Assembly (NCBI GenBank): GCA_016648135.1
Contig: JADDOH010000177.1
Span: 1 to 64,000 of the forward strand
Origin: Agrypnia vestita
Taxonomy: Eukaryota; Arthropoda; Insecta; Trichoptera; Phryganeidae
DNA: 64,000 bases
Reading direction: 5' to 3'
A program made the translations under genes and the position numbers. Shown in pieces: positions 54,125 through 64,000 of this stretch (position 1 is the stretch's first letter; each line of letters starts with the position of its first letter). The notes beneath the pieces were generated by a model, which saw only the letters and a list, made by a program, of their open reading frames with translations, was not told where the DNA came from and made no database searches.

Positions 54125-54235
54125 GAAAAATGATTTTGTGGTGACATTATTAATATTATTAATAAAAATTAATTTCACCACTACTGTATTAAAAAATAAA
54201 AATATCAATACATAAGTGGTGAGAACAAAGTAAAA
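54125..54235. repeat. Fragment of the Penelope-like/foldback terminus
   Basis: TTTTGTGGTGACATTATTAA, TTTCACCACTACTG and ATAAGTGGTGAGAACAAAG match the arm ends at 14985 and 59300. Confidence 0.45.
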
Positions 54236-54769
54236 TATTCACTTTCTGTGATGAGCATTTGAGTTCTATATGAGGTCTTTTTGTTAAATTTTAATTTTAA
54301 AAACATGGATCACTTTATGTGATTTGCCAGTTAACATACTAATTATGTTGATATCACATTACATATATATTGAGATAATTTAATGAAATTAACAACAAAA
54401 TCTCTAACTATTAAGGTTGTCGAGAAAAATCTGTAATTTTTTTGATAAAACTTGGACGTTTTTTACCAATTCACAAGTTCTTAAATAAACATATGTTTCT
54501 TCACGTCCCGGTTAGTTGATAAAGAACTTTTTTGTGAATTCAGTACGTACAAGATACCTACATACAAATTTAAATTTAAAATCTACATAGCTACCTACGC
54601 AAATACTAAGAACTCATTTTCTAAGAAATGAAATGTTAAAATGTCAAAAAAAATGTAATACAATTTTAGTTCTGCTTTATTTCACAACGAACTGTGTGAT
54701 CTTTGCAAATAAACATTGACAAAATTTTGTACAAATTTTATCCACTTGCTCCATTACTAAAATTATTCT

Positions 54770-54960
54770 TTTAGTTAATATTTTATAACATATTATATAT
54801 AATTTTTACTTTTATATAATTTTTATAAAATCGATTATTTTATATAAATTTCATATAATTGGTTAGTTATTATTTTATAACATTTTATATATAATTTTTA
54901 CTTGTATATAATTTTATATAATTAATATATAATTACATATAACTTAAAGTAGTGTTCTCG
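54770..54960. repeat. AT-rich tandem repeat
   Basis: Two copies of a unit containing ATTTTATAACAT and ATATATAATTTTTACTT, about 95 bases apart, in TATATA-rich sequence. Confidence 0.6.
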
Positions 54961-55138
54961 GAGTATAACATATTATACTCCGAGGTGGATACAATACTAG
55001 CAGCAATGCAATCGGCAATCGTCGAAGCTCGCTGCTAGGCCCTGCGGGCAGCTGTGGTGGCAGCCCCAAAAAATCAAATTAATAAATGCATCGCAATGCA
55101 TTTATGTGCTTTTCCTGCCTGTTGTGTCAAAAAAATAT

Positions 55139-55600
55139 ATTGTCACGGGATGTGGCTGTGGTAGGCAAATGAAACACTTAAACTTAATCAAAGTTTTTAT
55201 TGATTTCACAAACACGAACTAAATCGGAGCACTGTTATTAAATTTACAGTTACCCATGTTTCAAAAATATTTCACACACTTATTATTACACTGTTTCTTA
55301 ATTTGCACTAATTAGCGTTGTTTCTATAGCTTTGATCACTTTTTAGAATATCCTTTTCAATTTTCGCACGTAGTTAAAACTTCTCGCTTGTCGGTAGATA
55401 CTCGCCCTATATCTTTCACTCGATTAATCACGCATTGGTCACACGGCTTTGCTAGTTTTAAATGCTGCTAATATCGCATTCGTCTAACATCAAAACATGA
55501 CTCGCTCCGTCACGCGTGTGTGCTAGCCCTTTTATATCAAATACGTTGGTTTCGCGATGCTTCGAGAACATTCTATACATTTCTGGCGATATCTTTTAAT
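55139..55600. repeat. Interspersed repeat beginning TGTCACGGGATGTGGC, copy 2 (possible LTR)
   Basis: Opening and several blocks (AATATTTCACACAC, TTATTATTACACTGTTTCTTAAT, TTTGCACTAATTAG, TTGATCACTTTT) match 11923-12262. The GC-richer downstream part resembles 26750-27050. Confidence 0.5.
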
Positions 55601-55604
55601 TTAT

Positions 55605-56555
55605 TTATCGAATTCTTTTTATTTATTAACTTAATTTTAATTATACTGCACGAAAGTACCATTTATATACATGCATAGAATTGAAGCTTTTAAATAAAAA
55701 AATTACACACCACATATTTTTGCAATATTTTAATCAGAGATATATAAAATTTAAAACATTGCCAAGTTACAATCCTAACGTTACTGTATATTTAATATTA
55801 TATATATAAATATGTGTACAACCGTCCAATATTAATTTAGGTTGAATCTGGTGATCTACTTGTAATGAACATGTAAATTATTTTATTAGATTTAATATTA
55901 GATTTTTACATTTAAGTTTACTTTTATTTCGTTTTTGTATTTCGTTATTTAGTGGAGAATTCGTATGAGCTACCTTCATAGAATAGTTGCAATACTATGG
56001 CCTCTATTATAATTTTATAAAGACAATAGATAAATATGGTGCAGAAATTATGGTTTATAATGGTTAAAGCATTATATATATACAACTAACTAAGCAAGAG
56101 AATAAATAGAGAACGAAAGGTATTTCATTAAAGTCGTTTACCAAAAATTTTAAAAAGTAACCAAGAAAAATGTAGATAACCTTCATGTTATGCAACCGAA
56201 TATAATAGTTTAGATATTATTTGACCAAAAAAACGTAAGATTTTTTTCCTTGCTTCTATTTATATTGTCAAATGTATTACTTTTAACGATGTATTTTTTG
56301 CATTTAGATACGGTGCACACGATATTTACAATCTTTATCTAATTCTATACAGTTAACATGCAAGTTTTTTTAAATATGTTGTTTATTTTATAACAACCAT
56401 GTTTAGGAATGTGTTCTGATTGACGTGGTTCGATACACACCTGAAGCGAGCTGTCGGCATCATGCAGGTATGCGTATACAGAGTACCGTGGTATGGTATC
56501 AGACGAGGAATTTGCGCCTGAGATAAAATAGCACCATATCTAACCTTAGTGTTTT
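55605..56555. other. No supported gene
   Basis: AT-rich; nothing recognised. Confidence 0.4.
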
Positions 56556-56559
56556 TCAA

Positions 56560-56940
56560 ACATAGCTAAGCTTAATACTTGGGATAATTCTTTTTTTTCA
56601 ATTGTGATCGCGCGACGAAGGTCCAGAATGGGAGATAAATACGAATACATTATTCATTTGTTTGTATTCAATGCCACCAATGCCATATTTAATATTTCAG
56701 TTGACATAATTTAACAATTCTTTCTTCAAAATATTGTTTGCCTGTTTGGTGATATCAAACATATCTCAAAACTAGTACACGGGTTAATTCTTTTATATGC
56801 AATTGCTATTACGCAATGAAGATCCAGAATAGAAGATAAATACGAATGCATAATTCATTCGTTTATTTTCAACTTCACAAATGCTATACTTAATTTTTCA
56901 GTTTACATAACTTAATAATTCTTTGAATAGTTTTTTAAGT
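56560..56940. repeat. Tandem duplication of about 190-200 bp
   Basis: GGTCCAGAATGGGAGATAAATA (56621) and GATCCAGAATAGAAGATAAATA (56820) start matching blocks that continue through CGAATAC/GCAT-ATTATTCATT and CAGTT[G/T]ACATAA-TTAA-AATTCTTT. The two units are diverged, so the duplication is not recent. Confidence 0.65.
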
Positions 56941-56999
56941 ACGCAGATTATCAACAGTGTTGTCAATGAATATGATACATGTAGTTTTAGTATGTATAA

Positions 57000-58440
57000 T
57001 TTTAAAGTATAATATAAAACCGTCGGTTCAGAAGTTAAAAATACGTAAATTAACAAGTACTAACATACTTACGTTATTTATTACTTATAAAAAAGATACA
57101 CAGGAAACATCTGTCTCCAAAAAAATAATCTGCCATTTTTTTTATTAAATTGTATTCTGATTTTCATCGATACGTCTATTTTTCCTGTTGGAAGCAACCA
57201 TATTTTTAATTGCCATGTGCTTAAATAATTTTGAAGAGTCTTTTTCTGTAGAATGCTATGCCAATTACATCATTGAAACCTTTAAATAAGGCCACAGAGA
57301 TAGAGTATACTCTTGATTTTTATATAAATATGTCACAATATTTAACGTACCTCATATCTATTTGTCCTATTGGAAGAAATGATGTCTTTGACGGCATATT
57401 TCGTAAAATTAGGAGATTTTGTCTATTGACTGCTTTTAACAATTCCTACATAATAATTTACAAACTGTCATCTTTTTGAATTATATATACATTATTCTTC
57501 TCAAGGTGATTTTAATTTTTTTCCATTGAAAACAAAGTATCTTGTGGCCCTAAAATTTTTATCATTTTTTGGCTCGAGTGTTTGATATTATGATACGGAT
57601 TTTTCCCTCGTGAGATTTTTCGAAGAAAACTCAGCTTTCGTAATCCCCGTGTGCACGATGTGTCTCAGAGATTCACCGTCTCTCACTTGCCATACGCCAA
57701 ATGTCACATCTCAGTCCATTGCTCTTTAGATTCTCCCCTGTAGCAATTAAAACGGAATTTTCTTTGTAATTTATTACCTTTGATTGTGAACTGTTAAGAA
57801 TAGATAAAATAATTTTTAACTAAAATAAAACACAAATCATTTTGTTTTCACCACTTTATTAGATTATACAATCTACATGTTTCGAGAACAATGTTTTCTC
57901 CTTCAGGATTATTGGTGTACTAAAAATTGAAAAAGTAAACCATGCAAATGTGTTACGTTGAAGGGATGAGTGAAGGGGGGTGGGTTAGAGGTGTTAATTA
58001 TTATGGGTCATCTGGAGAGGATGGAATGTTAAGTGGAAAGATATTCAATATTGGGTTATGCAAAAATTTTGTCTGTGTATTTATTAAATTTCAATTAATA
58101 TTAACATTTTTCCGCATTTTAAGTATTACTAGATTATTTATTTGTGGGATCTTATAGCTAAAATGTAAAAAAATTAAACCTGTGTTAATATTAAATGTAT
58201 GAAATTTTATGGATACGGGTCATTATAGTTTCAGTAAAAAAAACTGTTAGATTGGTACACAAAAAAATAAGGATAATATAGAAGAATAAGGAACATATCT
58301 AGATCAAAATAAAATGATACTTTGTAGGCAAATTAATAAAGGGTTATAAAGAATTTACTCTGGAAAATAGTTTTTATTTTTATTTTATTTGAATATTTAC
58401 ACGTTTATAATACTTATGCCTTGAATATTTAGTTTATTAT
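57000..58440. other. No supported gene; one decayed terminal motif
   Basis: At 57868-57915 the minus strand reads CTGAAGGAGAA...TTCTCGAAACATG, a decayed form of the hammerhead-like terminus (second G of the core box changed). Otherwise nothing is recognised. Confidence 0.35.
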
Positions 58441-58999
58441 GTACATACAATAAAATAAATAAATTGAATTGAATTCAGAGAAAAGATATTGAATATTGTA
58501 ATTAATCTAAATTCCGGGCAAAGCCGAGCACGAATGGTTTGTAAATTAAATATTTTTTAATTGTCTTAAAATTATTCAGGTTTTATATTCTGTGTATTGT
58601 ACAATATTATGCTATTATAGTCTGCAGTTTTGATCGCAGTTGAGCGTGTTGGAAAACGAAGGAACTTTTGTGGTGGTCCAGCATTAAAAACTTTCACTAA
58701 TTAGAAGCACAGTTTTATAGCTCACAAAAGAACTACGAGCAACTCACATCATAATTCCTCTCTGAAAATAAAATATCTACTACCTACTACATATTATATT
58801 TAACAAGGTAAAATTTATAAGGATTTTTGGGGTATTTCCAAAATGCAATTAATTTTACTATCTATTTGTATCACGTTAGTAGGAAAAGTTGAAATTTACC
58901 ACGTCGTTGTCACAAATTGGGTATATGTGGTGAACACCAGCTAATGCAAGTCACCTTTGAATTGTGAGTGGCATAAATTCCGATCGGTTTAATAAAACA

Positions 59000-59345
59000 T
59001 TTAAAAATAAACTTAAATTTTTTTAAATTTATATAAATTAACTTTGTAAACACCACTTATTTATTGAAAAAATAAAAAGGTTATATTTGGAAAATGCAAT
59101 ATTTTAATATAACATATATAGATAATATAAAAAAGGTACTTTATATTATCATTTTCCATATATAATCTTTTTAATATTTTGATCTATACTTGGATTTTTA
59201 TATTTTATTTTTATTATCCTGACGAAGAAGCCATTGGCTTCCAAACATGTTGAATTTTTTCAATAAATAAGTGGTGTTTACAAAGTTAATTTATATAAAT
59301 TATAATTATGTCACCACAAAATAAATTTGCTATATTTGAAGAAGT
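59000..59345. mobile_element. Foldback element with Penelope-like terminus, second example
   Basis: Arms TTTATATAAATTAACTTTGT, AAACACCACTTATTTATTG and TGGAAAATG are inverted around a centre near 59130-59150. The right arm carries CTGACGA (59219-59225), extra A, stem GAAGCC/GGCTTC (59227-59232 with 59236-59241), then CAAAC, where the G of GAAA is changed to C. The left arm lacks that motif. Confidence 0.55.
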
Positions 59346-59709
59346 TAAAAAAAATTAGTACGCGTTTCTGTTAAAATTACTTCAACTGAATTTTCTGCTT
59401 TCCTACACTCACACATTTAATTTGATTTACTTTACGATGAATGTTCATGATTACCAGTATACAGTTGACTTTTGAAGGCAGCCGTGTATTCACGTACTGC
59501 AATCCTTTTGCTTAATCCTTACTTATCCGACTAATCCTTCGCAGCACCTTATGTCGTCCTCATTATTGTGTTGCTAAAACCTATCACAATCATCGATTAA
59601 CAATTTATTTCATTCCAAAATATTTTATTTCACCCTAACCACAAAAGGTTTCAGAAAGAGGCGCTTTCGCAAGCATAAAATAAACATTTTCAAAATCAAA
59701 TATAATATG

Positions 59710-59860
59710 TGGGCAGCGGGCATTACACTAGTTTTCCACACCAAGGGTTCCGGGTTCGACTCCCGGTGAGGTCACAATTAATCTGTGTGATCTATGTATG
59801 CCGTAAAACTGCTTTGCAGTTTAGCATATAAATGTATGCGATGAACAATGAAAATAAATA
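59710..59860 (+). mobile_element. tRNA-derived SINE, third type, copy 2
   Basis: GGGCAGCGGGCATTACACTAG, then the B box GGGTTCGACTCCCGG with GAGGTCACA, a body with GCCGTAAAACTGCTTTGCAG and a poly-A. The related head is at 10573. Confidence 0.55.
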
Positions 59861-59869
59861 TTAAAAAAA

Positions 59870-60890
59870 AAACTTGAGTGTTTTGTCATGTTTTCGCTTC
59901 TGTAATTAGGCCTCTTTTCCGTAAAAAAAGAAGGTATTTGGGTGAGATATTCGAAAGCATATACGTAATACTTTTTGAAGATTTATTCATGTGTATGAAA
60001 TGCAATTAATTCAAAAGGATTGTATTATGTGATGATAGTATATAAACTATATCAGTATTAAGAATACTATTATAATTTGCCTCTCAACACACAACTCTCT
60101 AGTAAGACAGACATAGTAAAATCAAACCTTATCAATGTATATATGTATATATATATGTATGTGTATTTATTGTCGATTTTTTATGTTATATTTTATTTTA
60201 ACTATTGAATAGCTGTTCTATTCCCTTTTCTTCTTTTTTCTTTATTACTTTAATTATTTCTCTTTTTCTCTTTCCTTTTTTATATTTTCTCTCCATGTAC
60301 AATATAACATATATATAATTTTAAAACTATACGGCGGACCAGGTCTTACACTAAAAACCTGGTTACGCTGGAATAAACATTTTTATTATTATTATTATAT
60401 AAGTAAAGCAATGAAATAAATGAAAATAATTAAATACAAAATGAAATTCTTTAAAATTCCGAAACGTATTTAATTTTAACACAACGCAATTTAAACGTAC
60501 CTAATTGGGACTTAAAAAAATTTATATTCCCATATTTTTAATTTAATTTCCTTAAACTTATAGAGGTAGATAAATACATTTATTGACTCTGACGAAACGA
60601 ATTTAAGAATTAATATTGTACGGAAGCATAACACATGGCTAATGACCATGGCACTGTTGAACACTCGTACATTTATTCGAACTAACTCTTACGATACGAC
60701 TAGTTCAAGGCCGGTAACATAGTTTGATAGTACTTCTGATTTGTACAACAAAAAAAAACTATTTTTAGATATGATTAGTCAATATACCGTTTAAGATAAA
60801 TGTGGAATGTCCTCGATTTGAATATACCGCAACGCAGTTAGTTAATTCAGTATATTTATTAAATATGAAATATATAATTTCTTCTTCTTC
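59870..60890. other. No supported gene
   Basis: Pyrimidine-rich stretch at 60225-60295 and (TTA)n at 60380; TATATA near 60140. Nothing else. Confidence 0.4.
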
Positions 60891-60894
60891 TTCT

Positions 60895-61440
60895 CATGCC
60901 TTGTCCGTTTAATGGACGTTGGCTATCATGTTGGCTATGCTTTGTTTACTGCGGCCCGGAACAGCTCCACAGTAGACTGGCCAAACCACTGTCTCAAGTT
61001 TTTCAGCCGTGAAGTCTTCAAAAACAAAACCATTCACAGACCGATACCATTAGATAGGTCTTTATTGCATAAAAGAAATACATAAATAAATACAAGAACA
61101 AAGAAAAGGTAATAACAAAAGAAGAAAAATACGAATAATAATAAATAAAAGAATAAAAAACGAATTTCGCGGTGGAATTTTACGGCCGTGCCGCTTCGCA
61201 CCGGTTTGATCCGTGCGGAGCAGCACGCTCTTGCATAGTTAAAAAAATGTCAACCTGGAAACGAATGAGAAGGACCGATATGGGAGCTTTTGCTCATAAA
61301 ACGGTCCTGGGTAAGCGATGGGTACCATTCACAGCCATGAAGTCCTCCTTCTTCCAGAGCCCCGACTTCCGGCAATCTTTCCTTGCATTATGAGATGCAA
61401 GATCTCGTATTTCTCTGGATGTCTCATCACATGTCCTATT
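60895..61440 (-). pseudogene. Non-LTR reverse-transcriptase tail split by an insertion
   Basis: From 61440 down: GHVMRHPEKYEILHLIMQGK, then GSRGSGRRRTSW, interrupted. From 61016 down: RLKNLRQWFGQSTVELFRA, AVNKA. Joined, they give the GH-x-x-R...GRRR-x-SWLKNLR-x-WF end of a non-LTR family also seen at 30775. The insertion (61017-61338) is flanked by GAAGTC on both sides (61011-61016 and 61339-61344). Confidence 0.7.
61017..61338. mobile_element. 322-bp insertion within the reverse-transcriptase tail
   Basis: Defined by the interruption of the flanking reading and the 6-bp duplicate GAAGTC. It contains ACCATTCACAG near both ends as a direct repeat (about 61030 and 61325), an A-rich middle and a GC-rich segment (61165-61215). 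Class undetermined. Confidence 0.55.
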
Positions 61441-61797
61441 GAATTATCAGTTATATTAATTATAATTATTATTAGAATGAGTTAGGTATTGAAGTTTTTG
61501 GATTTTTATTGTTTTAATAAAGTCTTTTTCTTTATTTACTATAACGAAATAAAAAAATATATTTCCTTAAACCTTGAAACGAAGATTGCATTTTTCTTGC
61601 AATCGATTAAATCAGTTGCGCTTCAGCAGTCGAAATGCAATCATGCAAAAGAATCTACAAAATAATTTGCTTGGTCGTGGGAAACATAATTGATAACTTT
61701 TTTACGTCTCATCGCATACCTACCTGGTATCGCCGTTTGAACCTTGAAGTAAGTCTACGAGATCAACGATGAGCATTTTTGGGATATTTTTATTTTT

Positions 61798-61857
61798 TTA
61801 ACAAAATGACCATCAACAGGTCTTACTGGCCCTGAAAGATGATGAGATGGTCTAGAG
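61798..61857. repeat. Interspersed repeat (GGTC..GACC family), copy 3, left part
   Basis: AACAAAATGACCATCAACAGG, GGCCCTGAAAGATG and GGTCTAGAG correspond to 14001 and 39241; the repeat resumes after the hAT element at 62470 with AATGACA...AGTAC. Confidence 0.5.
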
Positions 61858-62469
61858 CAGGTGTGGCGAACCTTTTTGGGTCCGCGTGCCAAAAATCCTC
61901 AAATATTATTTCTCGATTGTGTGGTGTGCCCAAGCAGTAAAAAATTTAACAAAACAGATTTTTTTTCTGAATTTTATTTACAAGCTTTATAAAATTACAA
62001 TATAGTTTCTTAAAAATTAAGTCGTAATCAATAAACATACACATTAGTTATTATTCAATGAGATTTTTTCTGTTGTACATTCGATGACAAATACTTAATA
62101 TCTGGTTCATATTTTAGTAATGCTTTTAGTAATACACACTATCAACTGGATTCATCAGTCTTTCTTTTTCTTGAATGACATATTATGAAATTCATTTCTG
62201 AAAATAATGATTTCCAAGCAATAATAATAATAATAAGAGAAAATTCATTATATTGCTCTCGCAAGTTTCTTTAAATCGCTAAAGATTTCTGGAATGGTGT
62301 TCCAATGTTTCGTTATTTCTTCTTCTGCATATTTATTAATTGTGTTCGTTATCAATCGCTTTCAATTATTTCCAAATTCAATTATTTAAAAATATAAAAA
62401 AATATTTTTGAACTTGGAAATCGTTCGCGTGCCACCTCTGGCACGCGTGCCCTAGGTTCGCGACACCTG
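61858..62469. mobile_element. hAT-type non-autonomous element (612 bp), nested
   Basis: Left end CAGGTGTGGCGAACC; the right end, inverted, CAGGTGTCGCGAACC. The GCGTGCCA near the left is mirrored by GGCACGCG near the right. Eight-bp flanks GTCTAGAG (61850-61857) and GTCTAGAA (62470-62477) match at 7 of 8. No transposase is readable. Confidence 0.8.
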
Positions 62470-62479
62470 GTCTAGAATG

Positions 62480-63600
62480 ACACAGGAGTACAAAAAATAA
62501 ATATTTCACGAATATTTTGATGATACCTAACACGATTACACAATACATTTTTTATGATAAAATAATAATAAATAAAGGCTTTATGATAAGTTATGTCGTA
62601 GTAAGTAATGTGTAGAACGAAATATAGACAGTAGAAAATCAATAAATACAATTTAGAAATGATTTTCACAACGAGTGCGCGGGTTTCAAGGTCAACGCCG
62701 TGCATCTACAAAAAGTGATTCTCGGCAGAATATAATTTTATCTTTGATGAGCTCAAGCGACCGTCAATCAAGTTTCTAAATATTTCACTTTTGAAATGCG
62801 CTTGTGTAATAAAGAATATATCAAGGTTGCCTTTTTTTATATTTTTATATATTTTTATTTTTATTTTATTTTGGGATTTTTTTTTTATATAATATCAAAA
62901 AAAATTCATTTAGTATGACCAGTGAAGTTTCCTCGAAGCTGGTAAAAAAAACTATGTAAAAAATGATAAAGAATATGTGATAAATATTAAATATTTCAAG
63001 GATTTAAATTATGATAATGCATAAAATGGGAAGGGTGGGAAGAGGGAGGGAACGGGATTCAATTAAAGTATTAAATTAATTTCAATAATCGTACATGAGA
63101 TTATGGAGTTTCATTTTAAATAAAAGCAAATTGTCAATAAAAATATCTAGGTTATTTTTAGAATTTAACTGATTGTATTTTGAAGTGGAACGAATTACAA
63201 AGCAGTTTTTTAAGTAGTTAGTCTTTTTATTTATTCTAGATAATATCTCATTATAGTGATTAATCATTCTAGGTGGAGGAGAAAAATAGCTAAGATTGGT
63301 GTTATAAAACTTAGTGCAAAATAGTGATAGAAAAACCGTTATTATAACCGGTATTTTTCGGTAATATTATTTGGGATTCGTGACTGATTTTACAGAAGAT
63401 TGATAACTAAGATCTAACTATTTTCTGGTGCCGATGGATGTAAAACTGCGCTAAATTGTTTGCCAATCACCTATGCAATCAGATACAAATCTAAAAAAAC
63501 GGTTAGTTTGTCACCGGTTATGACACCATCACTAGTGCGCTGCACCAATCGAGCGAAAATCTTCCACTGATATTGTGGTGTACCGATCACTTAGGGTTAA
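62480..63600. other. No supported gene
   Basis: Poly-T/TTTTAT run at 62830-62895, otherwise unassigned. ACCGTTATTATAACCGGTAT at 63333 is a short inverted repeat. Confidence 0.4.
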
Positions 63601-63604
63601 GTTA

Positions 63605-63830
63605 GGTCTCTTATGGTGCTGATTCGGGTCAATCGTCACGTTGTCCTGCCCGATCTTTGGTTTTCGTTTGGGTGGCATAAATCCTAGAACCCGAAAGTAG
63701 CGCCATCTACCGGGTCCAATTGCGAATCTAAACCACGCAAGGACCCACTCTGATGCACACAAAAAATTTCATTAAAATCGACCCAGCCGTTTAGATGGAG
63801 TTCAGTGACATACACAGATACAGAATAAAT
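63605..63830 (+). repeat. Interspersed repeat with AAATTTCATTAAAATCGACCCAGC tail
   Basis: CGCCATCTACCGGG at 63701, then AAAATTTCATTAAAATCGAC, CAGCCGTTTAGATGGAGTTC and CAGTGACATACACAGATACA. This ending is familiar from a very common insect repeat (general knowledge, not checked here). The minus-strand 76-codon frame over it is not a gene. Confidence 0.45.
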
Positions 63831-64000
63831 ATATATGTTAAGAATATTGTGCATTAGATAAAATTATACATATAATAATATATTTTATCTTATCAAAGTT
63901 TTAGTACTAAAATTTTCGTATAAACTTATCGCGGAATACAAAATAAATTATAGTCTATTTTATTTAACGTCTAGGTAAATTTAAAATTAATGGAAATATT

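Overview
This window looks like AT-rich (roughly 30% GC by eye), gene-poor nuclear DNA from an insect. I cannot settle the order. Lepidoptera is plausible from the repeat style (scattered CGCCATCTA and TAGGTACCTA motifs, tRNA-derived SINEs, many transposon classes), but this is inference. There are no bacterial operons, rRNA genes, CRISPR arrays or convincing free-standing tRNA genes.

The one host gene I can support lies on the + strand. Three exons encode part of an ANF-receptor-type extracellular ligand-binding domain, the kind found in receptor guanylyl cyclases and natriuretic-peptide receptors. The first exon is at 9365-9548. About 23 kb of intron follows. Then come two homologous, diverged exons, A (32474-32679) and B (32973-33184), that start and end in the same phase. 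Including both or neither would shift the frame, so they should be mutually exclusive. The 17 bases ending at exon A's acceptor are a perfect reverse complement of a site 40 bases after exon B, and 14 of them of a site 55 bases after exon A. This resembles the competing docking/selector RNA pairings that control mutually exclusive exons elsewhere. The rest of the gene is not recognisable here and probably lies outside the window or in short exons I could not identify.

Almost everything else is transposon debris. DNA transposons: a 703-bp PIF/Harbinger-like element with a MADF fragment (504-1206), two hAT elements (2840-3615 and 61858-62469), an internally deleted piggyBac-like element with TTAA flanks (41793-43122), and many MITEs and foldback elements (19190, 23907, 27399, 30218, 31076, 31935, 34373, 35221, 52940). 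Retroelements: C-terminal scraps of non-LTR reverse transcriptases (6390, 8160, 16224, 20007, 25045, 29610, 30775, 46043, 47163, 49057, 50052, 60895), Penelope-like elements recognised by their GIY-YIG endonuclease (1622, 8967, 29105), and tRNA-derived SINEs (4131, 4377, 7773, 10573, 23170, 37164, 38913, 43566, 59710).

A recurring CTGANGA-N-stem-GAAAC motif lies just downstream of GIY-YIG fragments from different Penelope-like families and at several other termini. It looks like a hammerhead ribozyme core with one extra base after the first core box. Further observations are a near-perfect 30-bp hairpin at 12264-12328, a cluster of GAGCATGC-like palindromes at 12512-13071, and a 38-bp minisatellite at 47881-48032.
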